Shown here in pieces: positions 51,649-59,518 of a stretch of DNA of 64,000 nucleotides. Source of the DNA: QZKY01 sp963666295 (GTDB lineage: Bacteria; Pseudomonadota; Gammaproteobacteria; Burkholderiales; Burkholderiaceae_D); assembly GCA_963666295.1 (NCBI GenBank), contig OY762707.1, positions 310,001 to 374,000 on the forward strand, written 5' to 3'. Every line of letters starts with the position of its first letter. The first letter of the stretch is position 1. The notes below the pieces were generated by a model. That model made no database searches. It had not been told where the DNA came from and worked only from the letters and a program-made list of their open reading frames with translations. A program made the translations under genes and the position numbers.

Positions 51649-52371
51649 ATGCGCCAAATCGTCCTCGACACTGAAACTACCGGCCTCTATACAAGAGATG
51701 GCAACCGCATTCTTGAAATCGGTTGTGTCGAAGTTATCAGCCGCCGCGCCACCGGCAACAATTTCCACGAATACATCAATCCAGAGCGGGAATCTGAAGG
51801 TGGTGCATTGGAAAAACACGGTCTGACCACCGAATTCCTGAGCGACAAGCCGGTATTTGCCGACATTGCGAGCGCCTTTTGCGAATATATACGGGATGCT
51901 GAAGTCATTATTCACAATGCCCCATTCGACCTCGGCTTCCTGAACATGGAGTTTGAGCGTCTGAACCTGCCGCCCTTTGAAAAGCACGTCGCGAAAATCA
52001 CGGACAGTCTGGCCATGGCGCGCAGCCTGCACCCCGGGAAACGAAACTCGCTCGACGCTCTCTGCGAGCGCTATGGCATTTCCAATGCGCATCGCACGTT
52101 CCACGGCGCGCTACTTGATGCAGATTTACTGGTCGAGGTCTATCTGGCGATGACACGCGGTCAGAACACCCTCAGCATGGAAGTTGAGGCACCCTCCGAT
52201 TCGGATGGCAACAAGTTGGACCTGGCCGCACTGGCATCGGAAATGATTGTGCTACCCGCTTCAGCAGAAGAAATTATGGCACATGAAGCCATACTGGATG
52301 GCATCGACAAGCAATCCAAGGGGGCTACCGTTTGGCGCAGAGCAGAAGCGAAAAGCGAACAGACCTCCTAA
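51649..52371 (+). CDS. dnaQ: DNA polymerase III epsilon subunit (3'-5' proofreading exonuclease)
   Basis: A 240-residue DEDDh exonuclease: ExoI motif VLDTETTGLYTRDGNRILE, ExoII HNAPFDLGFLNMEF, ExoIIIe HRTFHGALLDADLL. The C-terminal tail after residue ~185 is the region that holds the polymerase subunit. The gene follows the U32 gene by 14 bases and overlaps the convergent thioredoxin gene by four bases. Confidence 0.95.
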   Translation: MRQIVLDTETTGLYTRDGNRILEIGCVEVISRRATGNNFHEYINPERESEGGALEKHGLTTEFLSDKPVFADIASAFCEYIRDAEVIIHNAPFDLGFLNMEFERLNLPPFEKHVAKITDSLAMARSLHPGKRNSLDALCERYGISNAHRTFHGALLDADLLVEVYLAMTRGQNTLSMEVEAPSDSDGNKLDLAALASEMIVLPASAEEIMAHEAILDGIDKQSKGATVWRRAEAKSEQTS

Positions 52372-52802
52372 TTGAGCGCGACGGCATCGCGCAGCAGCAC
52401 CCGCAAATTACATTCCTCCTGCCACTCGGCACGTTCTTCTGAACTCGCAGCCTGACGCTTCAGCTCTTCTTCGCTTTGCTCTGCCATCGACGCCAATAAG
52501 CGCTCAAGTTGGCGGTGATCGGGCAGCACGGTTGCAAAATAGGTCACGATATCGCCGCGCTGAATCAGCATGGTCGGGAAATTTTCGACGTCCAGTTCAC
52601 CCACGACCTCAGCCTGATCCTCGATGTCGATCCAGATGAAATGCTTGTCGGGATGACGCTCTGCCATTTGGTCGAAACCGGCACGGTAACCGCGACAGGT
52701 ACCACACCACTCCGCGCACAGGCACGCAACGATCCAGCTTTCGTCAGTCAGCGAATCAGATACGCTTTGGTAATTGTCAGGTTCCAGCGTCAGGGCAGGC
52801 AT
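52368..52802 (-). CDS. thioredoxin-fold protein
   Basis: A 144-residue cytoplasmic thioredoxin-like protein. The active site is CAEWCGTCRGYRAG (CGTC instead of CGPC), followed by the cis-Pro segment ENFPTMLI. There is no signal peptide. The tail after the fold is highly charged (Glu and Arg). The variant dipeptide Gly-Thr suggests a different redox potential from housekeeping thioredoxin. Confidence 0.85.
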   Translation of the reverse strand: MPALTLEPDNYQSVSDSLTDESWIVACLCAEWCGTCRGYRAGFDQMAERHPDKHFIWIDIEDQAEVVGELDVENFPTMLIQRGDIVTYFATVLPDHRQLERLLASMAEQSEEELKRQAASSEERAEWQEECNLRVLLRDAVALN

Positions 52803-52930
52803 AAAAAATTTCGAAAACTCCGTGTTTCAAGTTTCAATTGTAGCCGAGCGCAAATCTTTTTCGCCAGCTTTTCCCGCCATGTAAAATGGCTGAATCAATC
52901 AGGAATTATCGCTTCCAGCCGATTTGCCAC

Positions 52931-53848
52931 ATGTACGAGTTTTCTTATCGCGGTCGTTTTGCTCCCTCGCCAAGCGGCCCATTACATTTCGGTTCGCTGA
53001 TCACCGCCGTTGGCAGTTACCTGGAAGCGCGTGTTCACAAGGGCGAATGGCTGGTTCGAATTGAGGATATTGATGAACCGCGCTGTGACCGCAAGCATGA
53101 AATTTCCATTCTGCGCACGCTCGAATATTTCGGCTTTCGAATCGACGGCGACATCCTCCGGCAAAGCGAGCGCAAGGAGCAATATCAGAAAGCGCTGAAT
53201 CGCCTGTTTCATGATGCCAGCATTTTTGGCTGTGCCTGCACGCGCAAGGAAATCAGCGACTCCCAGACCGGCATCGACGGTGCGCATGTCTACCCCGGCA
53301 CATGTCGTGCCGGCACGCCGGACGGACGGGAGGCGCGTGCCTGGCGCATCCGCGTATTTGATCACGTCATTAGCTTCGACGACGCCGTACAAGGCACGAT
53401 CACGCAGCATCTCGCGGATGATGTCGGCGATTTCATCCTGCTGCGCGCCGACGGCTTTTTTGCCTATCAACTCGCCGTCGTGGTTGACGATGCCGAGCAA
53501 GGTATCACGCATGTAGTGCGCGGCGCCGACCTGCTGGATTCCACTCCGCGACAAACTTTTTTGCAGCATTGCCTGGGAATGCCAACACCACATTATGCGC
53601 ACCTGCCCCTTGTACTGAACGAGGCTGGAGAAAAGCTGTCCAAGCAAACGCTGGCGCAACCGGTTGACGACCTGCACCCGGTTGACGCGCTGTGGCGCGC
53701 CATGATTTTTCTCGGCCAGCAACCACCGACAGCACTGCGCAAGGCGTCATTGTCCGAGTTTTGGGAATGGGCGATAATCTATTGGTCTCTGGCAAAAGTT
53801 CCCAAAATTCGCGCAGCCACTCCCCCAACAGAAGAGGTTCAAGCATGA
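52931..53848 (+). CDS. gluQ: glutamyl-Q tRNA(Asp) synthetase
   Basis: A 305-residue paralog of the GluRS catalytic core lacking the anticodon-binding domain. It has the HIGH-type motif RFAPSPSGPLHFGSL and a KMSKS-equivalent KLSKQTLAQPV. It glutamylates the queuosine base of tRNA-Asp. Zinc-ligand cysteines lie in FGCACTRKEI and YPGTC. I start at the ATG at 52931 (MYEFSYRG); an in-frame ATG 45 bases upstream is less fitting. Its stop overlaps the next gene's start (ATGA). Confidence 0.93.
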   Translation: MYEFSYRGRFAPSPSGPLHFGSLITAVGSYLEARVHKGEWLVRIEDIDEPRCDRKHEISILRTLEYFGFRIDGDILRQSERKEQYQKALNRLFHDASIFGCACTRKEISDSQTGIDGAHVYPGTCRAGTPDGREARAWRIRVFDHVISFDDAVQGTITQHLADDVGDFILLRADGFFAYQLAVVVDDAEQGITHVVRGADLLDSTPRQTFLQHCLGMPTPHYAHLPLVLNEAGEKLSKQTLAQPVDDLHPVDALWRAMIFLGQQPPTALRKASLSEFWEWAIIYWSLAKVPKIRAATPPTEEVQA

Positions 53849-54255
53849 CTATCGAAACGGATGAAGGACTCAAGGAAATTTTCGACACCTGCCGTACCAT
53901 TGCAGTGGTCGGCTGCTCACCCAGACCGGAGCGCGCTGGCCATTACGTAGCGCACTATCTGCAAAAGCTTGGCTATCGTGTCATTCCGGTCAACCCAGGT
54001 CACACTGAGCTTGTTGGCGAAAAATGCTATCCCTCTTTGCGCGACATCCCCGAGCCTGTGGACATGGTGGATTGCTTCCGTCGTGCCGAAGAAATTCCTG
54101 CCATCGTGGAAGATGCCATTGCCATCGGTGCCAAAGTCGTCTGGATGCAACTGGGGATTATCAATGAAGAAGCGGCCCGGCGCGGCGAAGAGGCTGGACT
54201 AAAAATGGTGATGAACCGCTGCCCGAAAATTGATTACCCGCGCTTGTACGAATAA
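53845..54255 (+). CDS. CoA-binding protein (YccU type)
   Basis: A 136-residue Rossmann-fold protein: TIAVVGCSPRPERAGHYVAH is the CoA-binding opening, then YRVIPVNPGHTELVGEKCYP and VWMQLGIINEEAA. It binds CoA; cellular role unknown. Translation is coupled to gluQ by a four-base overlap, with an additional ribosome binding site (AGAGG). Confidence 0.9.
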   Translation: MTIETDEGLKEIFDTCRTIAVVGCSPRPERAGHYVAHYLQKLGYRVIPVNPGHTELVGEKCYPSLRDIPEPVDMVDCFRRAEEIPAIVEDAIAIGAKVVWMQLGIINEEAARRGEEAGLKMVMNRCPKIDYPRLYE

Positions 54256-54271
54256 GCCGCCACGAAAGAAA

Positions 54272-54886
54272 CTATTCAATCCATCCCTTAGGAACGTGTA
54301 TCAAATCTTCGGGATGATCAATGTCGTGTACTGCCGGTAATTCGACGTAGTCAATGGCGGCAGCTTGAAGGCGTTGCCGCGTCTGCGGCATGACTTCTGC
54401 CGTACTCCATGCAATGTCCTGAAATACTTCCGGTATCGATCGTGATACACCCACCAGCACATAGCCACCGTCATGCGCAGGGACAAACACAGCGGGATGG
54501 GTTTGCAAGGCTCGCTGCGCCTGACGAATACGTCCTGCATCCAGTTGCGGCGCGTCCGTACCGATCAGCAACACCTGCCTATAAGTCTGCAAGGCACGTT
54601 CAATGGCACGCTGCATGCGTGCGCCCAGGTCACCCTTGCCTTGACGGGTAAGTGCGACGCCAAGCCGCTTCGCTGCCGATTGAAATACCAGGTGCGATAC
54701 ACCTGGATGACAGCACAGTTCAACCGGGCCAACCTCCGACGCCACCGCATGAAGCAAGGTTTCTTCCAGCATTCTTTTGGCCAGTCTGGCGGCGCCTTCC
54801 ATGCCAAGCGTTTCGGCAAGGCGCGTTTTGGCAACGCCGGGAACAGGCGCCTTGGCAAAAACAATCAGGGCGCAACCGTATTTCAT
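54272..54886 (-). CDS. TIGR04282-family glycosyltransferase (arsenosugar cluster)
   Basis: A 204-residue nucleotide-sugar-type transferase (DUF2064): KAPVPGVAKTRLAETLG is the pyrophosphorylase-like N-terminal loop, with LLIGTDAPQLDAGRI and VPAHDGGYVLVG. Families of this kind occur beside the radical SAM protein ArsS. Its start overlaps the stop of the preceding GT2 gene by four bases. Third and last gene of the arsS operon. The substrate is inferred from context only. Confidence 0.85.
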   Translation of the reverse strand: MKYGCALIVFAKAPVPGVAKTRLAETLGMEGAARLAKRMLEETLLHAVASEVGPVELCCHPGVSHLVFQSAAKRLGVALTRQGKGDLGARMQRAIERALQTYRQVLLIGTDAPQLDAGRIRQAQRALQTHPAVFVPAHDGGYVLVGVSRSIPEVFQDIAWSTAEVMPQTRQRLQAAAIDYVELPAVHDIDHPEDLIHVPKGWIE

Positions 54887-55569
54887 TTATAAGCCCGCGC
54901 AATTTTTTCTGCTGAATAACCCAGCCAGTACAAAAGGCGCAAACGCCACATCAGAAAAATCGTACGCCAGACGCCATATTTTTCCCAACGCCGACCGGAG
55001 GTTTTGACGCGTTCACGGATGCAAAGCGGCGATGAGCGGCGTTTGAGTCGCTTTGAAATTTCAATATCTTCCATCAGTGGCTGATCCGGAAAACCGCCAA
55101 TCGCCACAAAATCTTCCCGGCGCACGAAAATGGCCTGATCACCAGTGGCAATGCCGCTCAGGCGTGAGCGCAGATTCATCATCGCCGCTATCACTTTCAG
55201 CATGAATGGCTGCCCAACGATTTGCACATCGAATCGCCCCCAGGCTTTTTTTGACTGCGCCAATTGAGTCGTGATCGTCGTGATCGCACCTTGCGGCAAG
55301 TGTGTATCGGCATGGAGAAACAGCAGGATATCGCCGCGCGCAACCTGCGCCCCGACATTCATCTGGCGTGCGCGCCCTCTCGGCGCGCTCAAAACCTGAT
55401 CTACCAGCGGCGTCGCGATTTCAACCGTTCCATCCTGGCTAGCGCCATCTGCCAGGATGACTTCCACACCTTCCTCCCGTAGCGGCTGCAAGCTTTGCAG
55501 GAAGCCTTCCAGACTGACCGCCTCATTCAAGACGGGCATAACGATGGTGACGGAGCCAGGCGAAGTCAT
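54883..55569 (-). CDS. TIGR04283-family glycosyltransferase (arsenosugar cluster)
   Basis: A 228-residue GT2-fold enzyme: TIVMPVLNEAVSLEGFL, then ILADGASQDGT and a DXD-like LFLHADTHLP, and the acceptor region GDQAIFVRRE. The TIGR04283 type is linked to arsenosugar synthesis. The start is given by a TGATG overlap with the arsS stop, and the gene overlaps the next glycosyltransferase by four bases. All three genes are thus translationally coupled. Confidence 0.87.
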   Translation of the reverse strand: MTSPGSVTIVMPVLNEAVSLEGFLQSLQPLREEGVEVILADGASQDGTVEIATPLVDQVLSAPRGRARQMNVGAQVARGDILLFLHADTHLPQGAITTITTQLAQSKKAWGRFDVQIVGQPFMLKVIAAMMNLRSRLSGIATGDQAIFVRREDFVAIGGFPDQPLMEDIEISKRLKRRSSPLCIRERVKTSGRRWEKYGVWRTIFLMWRLRLLYWLGYSAEKIARAYK

Positions 55570-56531
55570 CAACCCAGTGCGCCACAGCAACTGCTGCCCT
55601 GCCCGGCCGTACAACCGTAGCAATGATCCGCAACCGCAATCGGCAACTGTATATCGTTTAGTCTCACCACATCGTCCAGATGCGGACGGTCAATGCCAGG
55701 TATCCGCATTGGCATCCCTAGCATCTGATTGAAATCACAGTCATACACATAGCCTTGCCAGTCCACGCTGATCAGATCACGACACATAACCGTTTCCAGA
55801 TTGTCCGCAGAGTAGTTATCTTTCAGCAGCTTCATGTACGGCTCGAACTCGCCCCTGGAAACCAGCATGCTGCCGAAGCGCTTGATCGGCATGTTGGCAA
55901 TGGCAAACAGCCGGTTGAAATCGACATCAAAGTGCGCTTTGAGTTCGCGTTTATATGCCTGCTCAAGCATTTGCTGATCCGGCGGCAGGAACGCACCCAA
56001 CGGGTTATAAACCAGATTCAATTCGAGCTTGCTGCCTCCCTGCCCATATCCCAGACTATTGAGAAGCTTGAGTGCTGCGATGCTTTTCTCGAACGCACCA
56101 CTACCGCGCTGCCTGTCCACATTTTCTCTTGAATAACACGGCAGGGAAGCCACAACCTCGACGCCATGATCCGCCAGAAATGACGCCGTTTCTTCCTGCT
56201 CAGACTCAAACAAAACCGTCAGGTTACAGCGATCAATCACATGCACGCCCAAGTCTCTCGCCTGCGCAACCAGGCACTTGAAATGCGGATTCATTTCTGG
56301 CGCACCACCCGTCAGATCCAGCGTCGTCATCTTGTGCGTCTTGAGTGCATCTACCAGCAAATCAACCGTTTCCCTTGTCATCACTTCGGTTCGATTCGGC
56401 CCGGCATTCACGTGGCAATGCTCACAGCGCATATTGCACAGATAGCCCATGTTTGCCTGAAGGGTGTCGATAGATTTGCGCTTGATGGGCGGAAACTCCG
56501 TATGCGCCAACAAAGGGAAAGTATCGTGCAT
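55569..56531 (-). CDS. arsS: arsenosugar biosynthesis radical SAM protein ArsS
   Basis: A 320-residue radical SAM enzyme. The cluster motif is CNMRCEHCHVNAGP (CX3CX2C), and the C-terminal extension (DUF3641) carries CYGCTAGQGSSCCGALG, an auxiliary metal-cluster cysteine set. ArsS joins the adenosyl group of SAM to dimethylarsenite to make 5'-deoxy-5'-dimethylarsinoyl-adenosine, the precursor of arsenosugars. The methylating enzyme ArsM is not encoded in the window. GGAG precedes the ATG at 56531. It is first of three coupled genes. Confidence 0.93.
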   Translation of the reverse strand: MHDTFPLLAHTEFPPIKRKSIDTLQANMGYLCNMRCEHCHVNAGPNRTEVMTRETVDLLVDALKTHKMTTLDLTGGAPEMNPHFKCLVAQARDLGVHVIDRCNLTVLFESEQEETASFLADHGVEVVASLPCYSRENVDRQRGSGAFEKSIAALKLLNSLGYGQGGSKLELNLVYNPLGAFLPPDQQMLEQAYKRELKAHFDVDFNRLFAIANMPIKRFGSMLVSRGEFEPYMKLLKDNYSADNLETVMCRDLISVDWQGYVYDCDFNQMLGMPMRIPGIDRPHLDDVVRLNDIQLPIAVADHCYGCTAGQGSSCCGALG

Positions 56532-56706
56532 GGCAACTCCGTTAAATTGGTCGCTTACATACTAGCGGACATCCGCATCAAGACCAACAATAGTCCTGTA
56601 CACACTGACTAAAAACAAACATGCCTAACGCCAGTCAGCAGATTTTGAGCTTATGACTCATAATCAAAACGCAGTGATGTTATCTCTCAACCACATGGAG
56701 GCAGAG

Positions 56707-57213
56707 ATGGATCGACGACAGTTCGTGACCGGCGTGGCCAGCCTGTTTGCATTGAGTCTGCTTCCGGGTTGCATAAGCAGAAGCAAGGCTGAGCCGAAAC
56801 TTGTCAAAAGCAAGGCGGAATGGAAGGCTTTGCTGCCATACGAAAACTTTCACATCCTGTTCGAGGACGGAACGGAATACCCATTTTCCAGCCCGCTAGA
56901 CAAGGAATATCGGCCTGGCACCTACATCTGCTTCGCGTGCCACCAACCGCTGTTTGACAGCAAAACCAAATATGACAGCAAAACCGGTTGGCCCAGTTTT
57001 TACGATTTCATCCCTGGCGCACTAGGAACAAAATTAGAGTTCAACTTGCTGTTCCTTGCAGCGCGCACTGAATATCATTGCTCACGCTGCGGCGGACATC
57101 AGGGACATGTCTTTCCAGACGGCCCCGCGCCCACCTTCCAGCGCTATTGCAATAATGGTCTGGGGCTGCGTTTTATTCCCACAGGAAATAATCTGCCGGA
57201 GTTAAGAACATGA
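56707..57213 (+). CDS. msrB: peptide-methionine (R)-S-oxide reductase, exported
   Basis: A 168-residue protein. The N-terminus MDRRQFVTGVASLFALSLLP plus GC is a twin-arginine-like signal with a lipobox-type cysteine, so the enzyme is probably an exported lipoprotein. The MsrB domain has both zinc CxxC pairs (CFACHQPLF and CSRCGGHQ) and the catalytic RYCNNGLGLRF. The start at 56707 is fixed by GGAGG five bases upstream. The stop overlaps msrA (ATGA). It repairs oxidised methionine in envelope proteins. Confidence 0.93.
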   Translation: MDRRQFVTGVASLFALSLLPGCISRSKAEPKLVKSKAEWKALLPYENFHILFEDGTEYPFSSPLDKEYRPGTYICFACHQPLFDSKTKYDSKTGWPSFYDFIPGALGTKLEFNLLFLAARTEYHCSRCGGHQGHVFPDGPAPTFQRYCNNGLGLRFIPTGNNLPELRT

Positions 57214-57962
57214 CAAAACGACTGAAAACCTCGCTCGCGTTATTGGTGGCAAGCTTCAGCATCAGTTGCACGGCTCAAGCACCCGGCAATATAGAAAAGG
57301 CCGTTCAAAAGCCCTCGGGCAAACAAGAAACCGCCATTTTTGCGGGTGGGTGCTTCTGGTGCATGGAGTCGGATTTTGAAAAACTGCCAGGCGTTCTGGA
57401 TGTAGTTTCCGGCTATACCGGCGGGCACGTTGTCAACCCGACCTACAAACAGGTTAGCGCAGGCATCACCGGGCACGCTGAAGTCGTGCGGGTAACGTAC
57501 GACCCTATGCAGATAAGTTATCAAAAACTGCTGGATCACTTCTGGGTGAATATCGACCCAACTGTTGCCGACCGGCAGTTTTGCGATAGAGGCTCACAAT
57601 ACCGCAGCGTCATTTTTTACCTGAACGAAACGCAAAAAGAGGCCGCCACCACAAGTAAAACCGCGCTGGAAATGTCAGGCCGCCTGAAACATGCTGCCGT
57701 ACCGGTCGATGTTCCAAGCCGATCCTACCCGGGTGAGTTTCAGCTCGAAGCCCAGCGCCATGCTGAAGCCGAAGCCAAGCAAAGGGCTCAAGAAAAGCGA
57801 AATCTGATCTATACGGAAATCGCACCTGCGGGAGCGTTTTATATCGCAGAGGAATACCATCAGAATTACTACAAGAAGAACCCGATTCGCTACAAAATTT
57901 ATCGTACTCAATGCGGCCGGGATGCGCGCCTGAAACACCTCTGGAGAAATAGGGAAAAATAG
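57210..57962 (+). CDS. msrA: peptide-methionine (S)-S-oxide reductase, exported
   Basis: A 250-residue precursor with a signal ending in a lipobox-like SISC (residues ~17-20). The catalytic motif GGCFWCMESDFE contains the nucleophilic Cys, then GYTGGHVVNPTYKQVSAG and AEEYHQNYYKKNP. It acts in the envelope with MsrB on the S epimer. It is coupled to msrB by a four-base overlap. Its last 55 bases overlap the convergent HicA-like gene. Confidence 0.94.
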   Translation: MTKRLKTSLALLVASFSISCTAQAPGNIEKAVQKPSGKQETAIFAGGCFWCMESDFEKLPGVLDVVSGYTGGHVVNPTYKQVSAGITGHAEVVRVTYDPMQISYQKLLDHFWVNIDPTVADRQFCDRGSQYRSVIFYLNETQKEAATTSKTALEMSGRLKHAAVPVDVPSRSYPGEFQLEAQRHAEAEAKQRAQEKRNLIYTEIAPAGAFYIAEEYHQNYYKKNPIRYKIYRTQCGRDARLKHLWRNREK

Positions 57963-58168
57963 TTTTGCTCTTCCTGACCGAAGTCGTGCCAGATGCCCGC
58001 AGCCCTCATCACAGCATTGGCAGCCGTTCGTGACCGGCAATTGACTGGCACCGTCACGTAACACGAAAACTTGCGCCAGACCTGGTATTCATCCCTAACG
58101 GTGAGTTGATAGAGGTAATCGCTCCCTTTAAGCTTGCCAATTACCTGGTTGAAGTATTCACTCTTCAT
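57908..58168 (-). CDS. HicA-like protein A (long version), overlapping msrA
   Basis: An 86-residue protein of the small HicA-type double-stranded-RNA-binding fold: NQVIGKLKGSDYLYQL, YVTVPVNCRSRTAANAVMRAAGI. It is paralogous to the protein at 58587-58778. The Gly-Ser-His motif expected in active HicA nucleases is not visible. In place of the stop that ends the paralog after GFWHRFE, this copy runs on for about 22 residues (QNYFSLFLQRCFRR...) into the 3' end of msrA, which looks like loss of the original stop. Its start overlaps the preceding HicB-like gene by four bases. Confidence 0.6.
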   Translation of the reverse strand: MKSEYFNQVIGKLKGSDYLYQLTVRDEYQVWRKFSCYVTVPVNCRSRTAANAVMRAAGIWHDFGQEEQNYFSLFLQRCFRRASRPH

Positions 58169-58434
58169 GAATATCGCAATTCCGTAATGTAGGGTGGCGT
58201 TGTGTAGGTGCGAAAAACGCTCCGCAATAGTGAACCAACAGAAAGTTCGATCAATTCCGTCAAGGACTCCAAGCTTTCAGACTCGCATACCAAACCACGC
58301 AAATCTCTGCTTGCGGCCACAAAAAGCGCCGTATCTTCGTCCTGATGAATATCCACTCTTATTCTGAGCGTGTAGCCCTTTCTTGAAAAAGACTTCCAGA
58401 ATAAGCGGCCAGCCGTATAAACTTTTTTTGACAT
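58165..58434 (-). CDS. HicB-like DUF1902 protein A
   Basis: An 89-residue protein: MSKKVYTAGRLFWKSFSRKG, then RVDIHQDEDTALFVAASRDL, RGLVCESESLESLTELI. This is the DUF1902/HicB-type partial RNase-H fold used as antitoxin partner to HicA. It is clearly paralogous to 58775-59047. Starts at 58434 or the ATG two codons earlier are equally possible. Paired by a four-base overlap with the HicA-like gene. Confidence 0.65.
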   Translation of the reverse strand: MSKKVYTAGRLFWKSFSRKGYTLRIRVDIHQDEDTALFVAASRDLRGLVCESESLESLTELIELSVGSLLRSVFRTYTTPPYITELRYS

Positions 58435-58586
58435 ACGCATTACTTCTGCTTCTGTGACTACGAAATTACCCCCCACCAAAGCGTGCATAGCACTACTCTA
58501 ACCATTATGGTAATTAAGCCTTTTGTGGGACGTCAATCTCCACCACGCAGTCAGCCAGAATTAGTTCTACTCAAATTTCGTCAAAA

Positions 58587-58778
58587 TCACTCAAACCGAT
58601 GCCAGAAGCCTGCCGCTTTCATGACGCCATTCGCCGTATGGCGAGATTTGCACTCGACAGGAACCGTCACGTGGCGCGAGTTCTTGCGCCATAGCTCAAA
58701 CCCGCCATCGGCCTTGCCAACATAGCGGTATTTTTTAGCCTTGAGCTTTCCAATGACCAAGCTGAAGTAGTCGCTCAT
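58587..58778 (-). CDS. HicA-like protein B
   Basis: A 63-residue protein (MSDYFSLVIGKLKAKKYRYV, then FELWRKNSRHVTVPVECKSR, then a helix ending AAGFWHRFE). Its fold and length fit HicA. As in copy A, no GSH motif is visible (the equivalent stretch reads ADGGFELWR), so nuclease activity is doubtful. It overlaps its DUF1902 partner by four bases. Confidence 0.62.
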   Translation of the reverse strand: MSDYFSLVIGKLKAKKYRYVGKADGGFELWRKNSRHVTVPVECKSRHTANGVMKAAGFWHRFE

Positions 58779-59047
58779 AGGAATTGCAATTCGATGACAT
58801 AAGGTGGCTTGAAGCCGGTCGCAAACTGGCGCGGAAGCAGCAAATCGACTGCGACAGCAATGTCTTTTTTTATCTGCTCAACCGAATCTGCCTCACAAAC
58901 CAAACCTCGCAAACCCTGACTGGTTGCCACAAAGCATTGTGCGCTACCGTCCCACATGATGCTAACGGGAACTTTGACCGTATAACCCCAACTAACGAAA
59001 AGTGTCCAGAAAAGCTTCCCGACCGTATATGTTTTTTTCCGCACCAT
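58775..59047 (-). CDS. HicB-like DUF1902 protein B
   Basis: A 90-residue protein: MVRKKTYTVGKLFWTLFVSW, VPVSIMWDGSAQCFVATSQG, LRGLVCEADSVEQIKKDIAV. WD...FVATS...L.GLV.EADS is the DUF1902 pattern. It forms with 58587-58778 the better preserved of two tandem pairs. The order (HicB-like first) is the reverse of classical hicAB, but known in the DUF1902 branch. Confidence 0.68.
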   Translation of the reverse strand: MVRKKTYTVGKLFWTLFVSWGYTVKVPVSIMWDGSAQCFVATSQGLRGLVCEADSVEQIKKDIAVAVDLLLPRQFATGFKPPYVIELQFL

Positions 59048-59516
59048 TGGTGAAAATCAATCTCAGATAATGCAAATTGTCTGTCATTATTAAACAGAAC
59101 ACTGCCCCTGCAAAATGCACAGTTCACAGAAAAGGTCGACTAAAGCACCACAACAAACAAAAAACCCGCGTTTTCCTAGGAAAATCACGGGCTTAATGGC
59201 TATTACCGCACTTACCAGAACTTGTTTCAAGGGAGGGAGTCAAATCATCTTTTGAAAGCTATATTAGAAGCCAACTTTAACCAATTCGAAATTACGTTTA
59301 ACAACATATTTAACAACAAATTGATTTTATGCCCCCGTTTTTTGGTGACAAAACGCTGAGGCAATGCACGTTCGCCCCGCCCTTTTTTATGGACTAAAAA
59401 ACTCGGGCGCAAGCAGGGCAGCAAGGTGATTGTAGCAAATGGCGTCTATCAGAAAGCTGCTTGTTTGAGTCGCTTCTTTATGCGTAAGATTTAAGGGTGA
59501 CTGGCAACAACCGGCC
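59048..59516 (-). other. gene-free region with a possible orphan transcript
   Basis: I find no protein gene here. On the minus strand there is a -10-like TACAAT (about 59436) and, about 265 bases downstream, a hairpin with T run (59160-59185). The sequence between includes AT-rich TTGTTAAA repeats and a GC-rich segment (AAAAAAGGGCGGGGC). This could be a small RNA or an untranslated remnant of a gene removed by the nearby insertion sequence. Also seen: GTTCACAGAAAAGG at 59122-59135, identical to 62406-62419. Confidence 0.3.
59160..59185 (-). terminator. rho-independent terminator, no gene assigned
   Basis: On the minus strand CCCGTGATTTTCCTAGG... folds with the 3' part GGAAAACGCGGG (TTTTCC / GGAAAA and CCCG / CGGG with a mismatch between), followed by six T. 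There is no annotated gene directly upstream of it on that strand. Confidence 0.6.
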
Positions 59517-59518
59517 TA

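Noticed and set aside
59416..59510. Possible tmRNA, SRP RNA or 6S RNA in the gap before IS1182
   Set aside because: None of the conserved sequence elements of these RNAs could be found.
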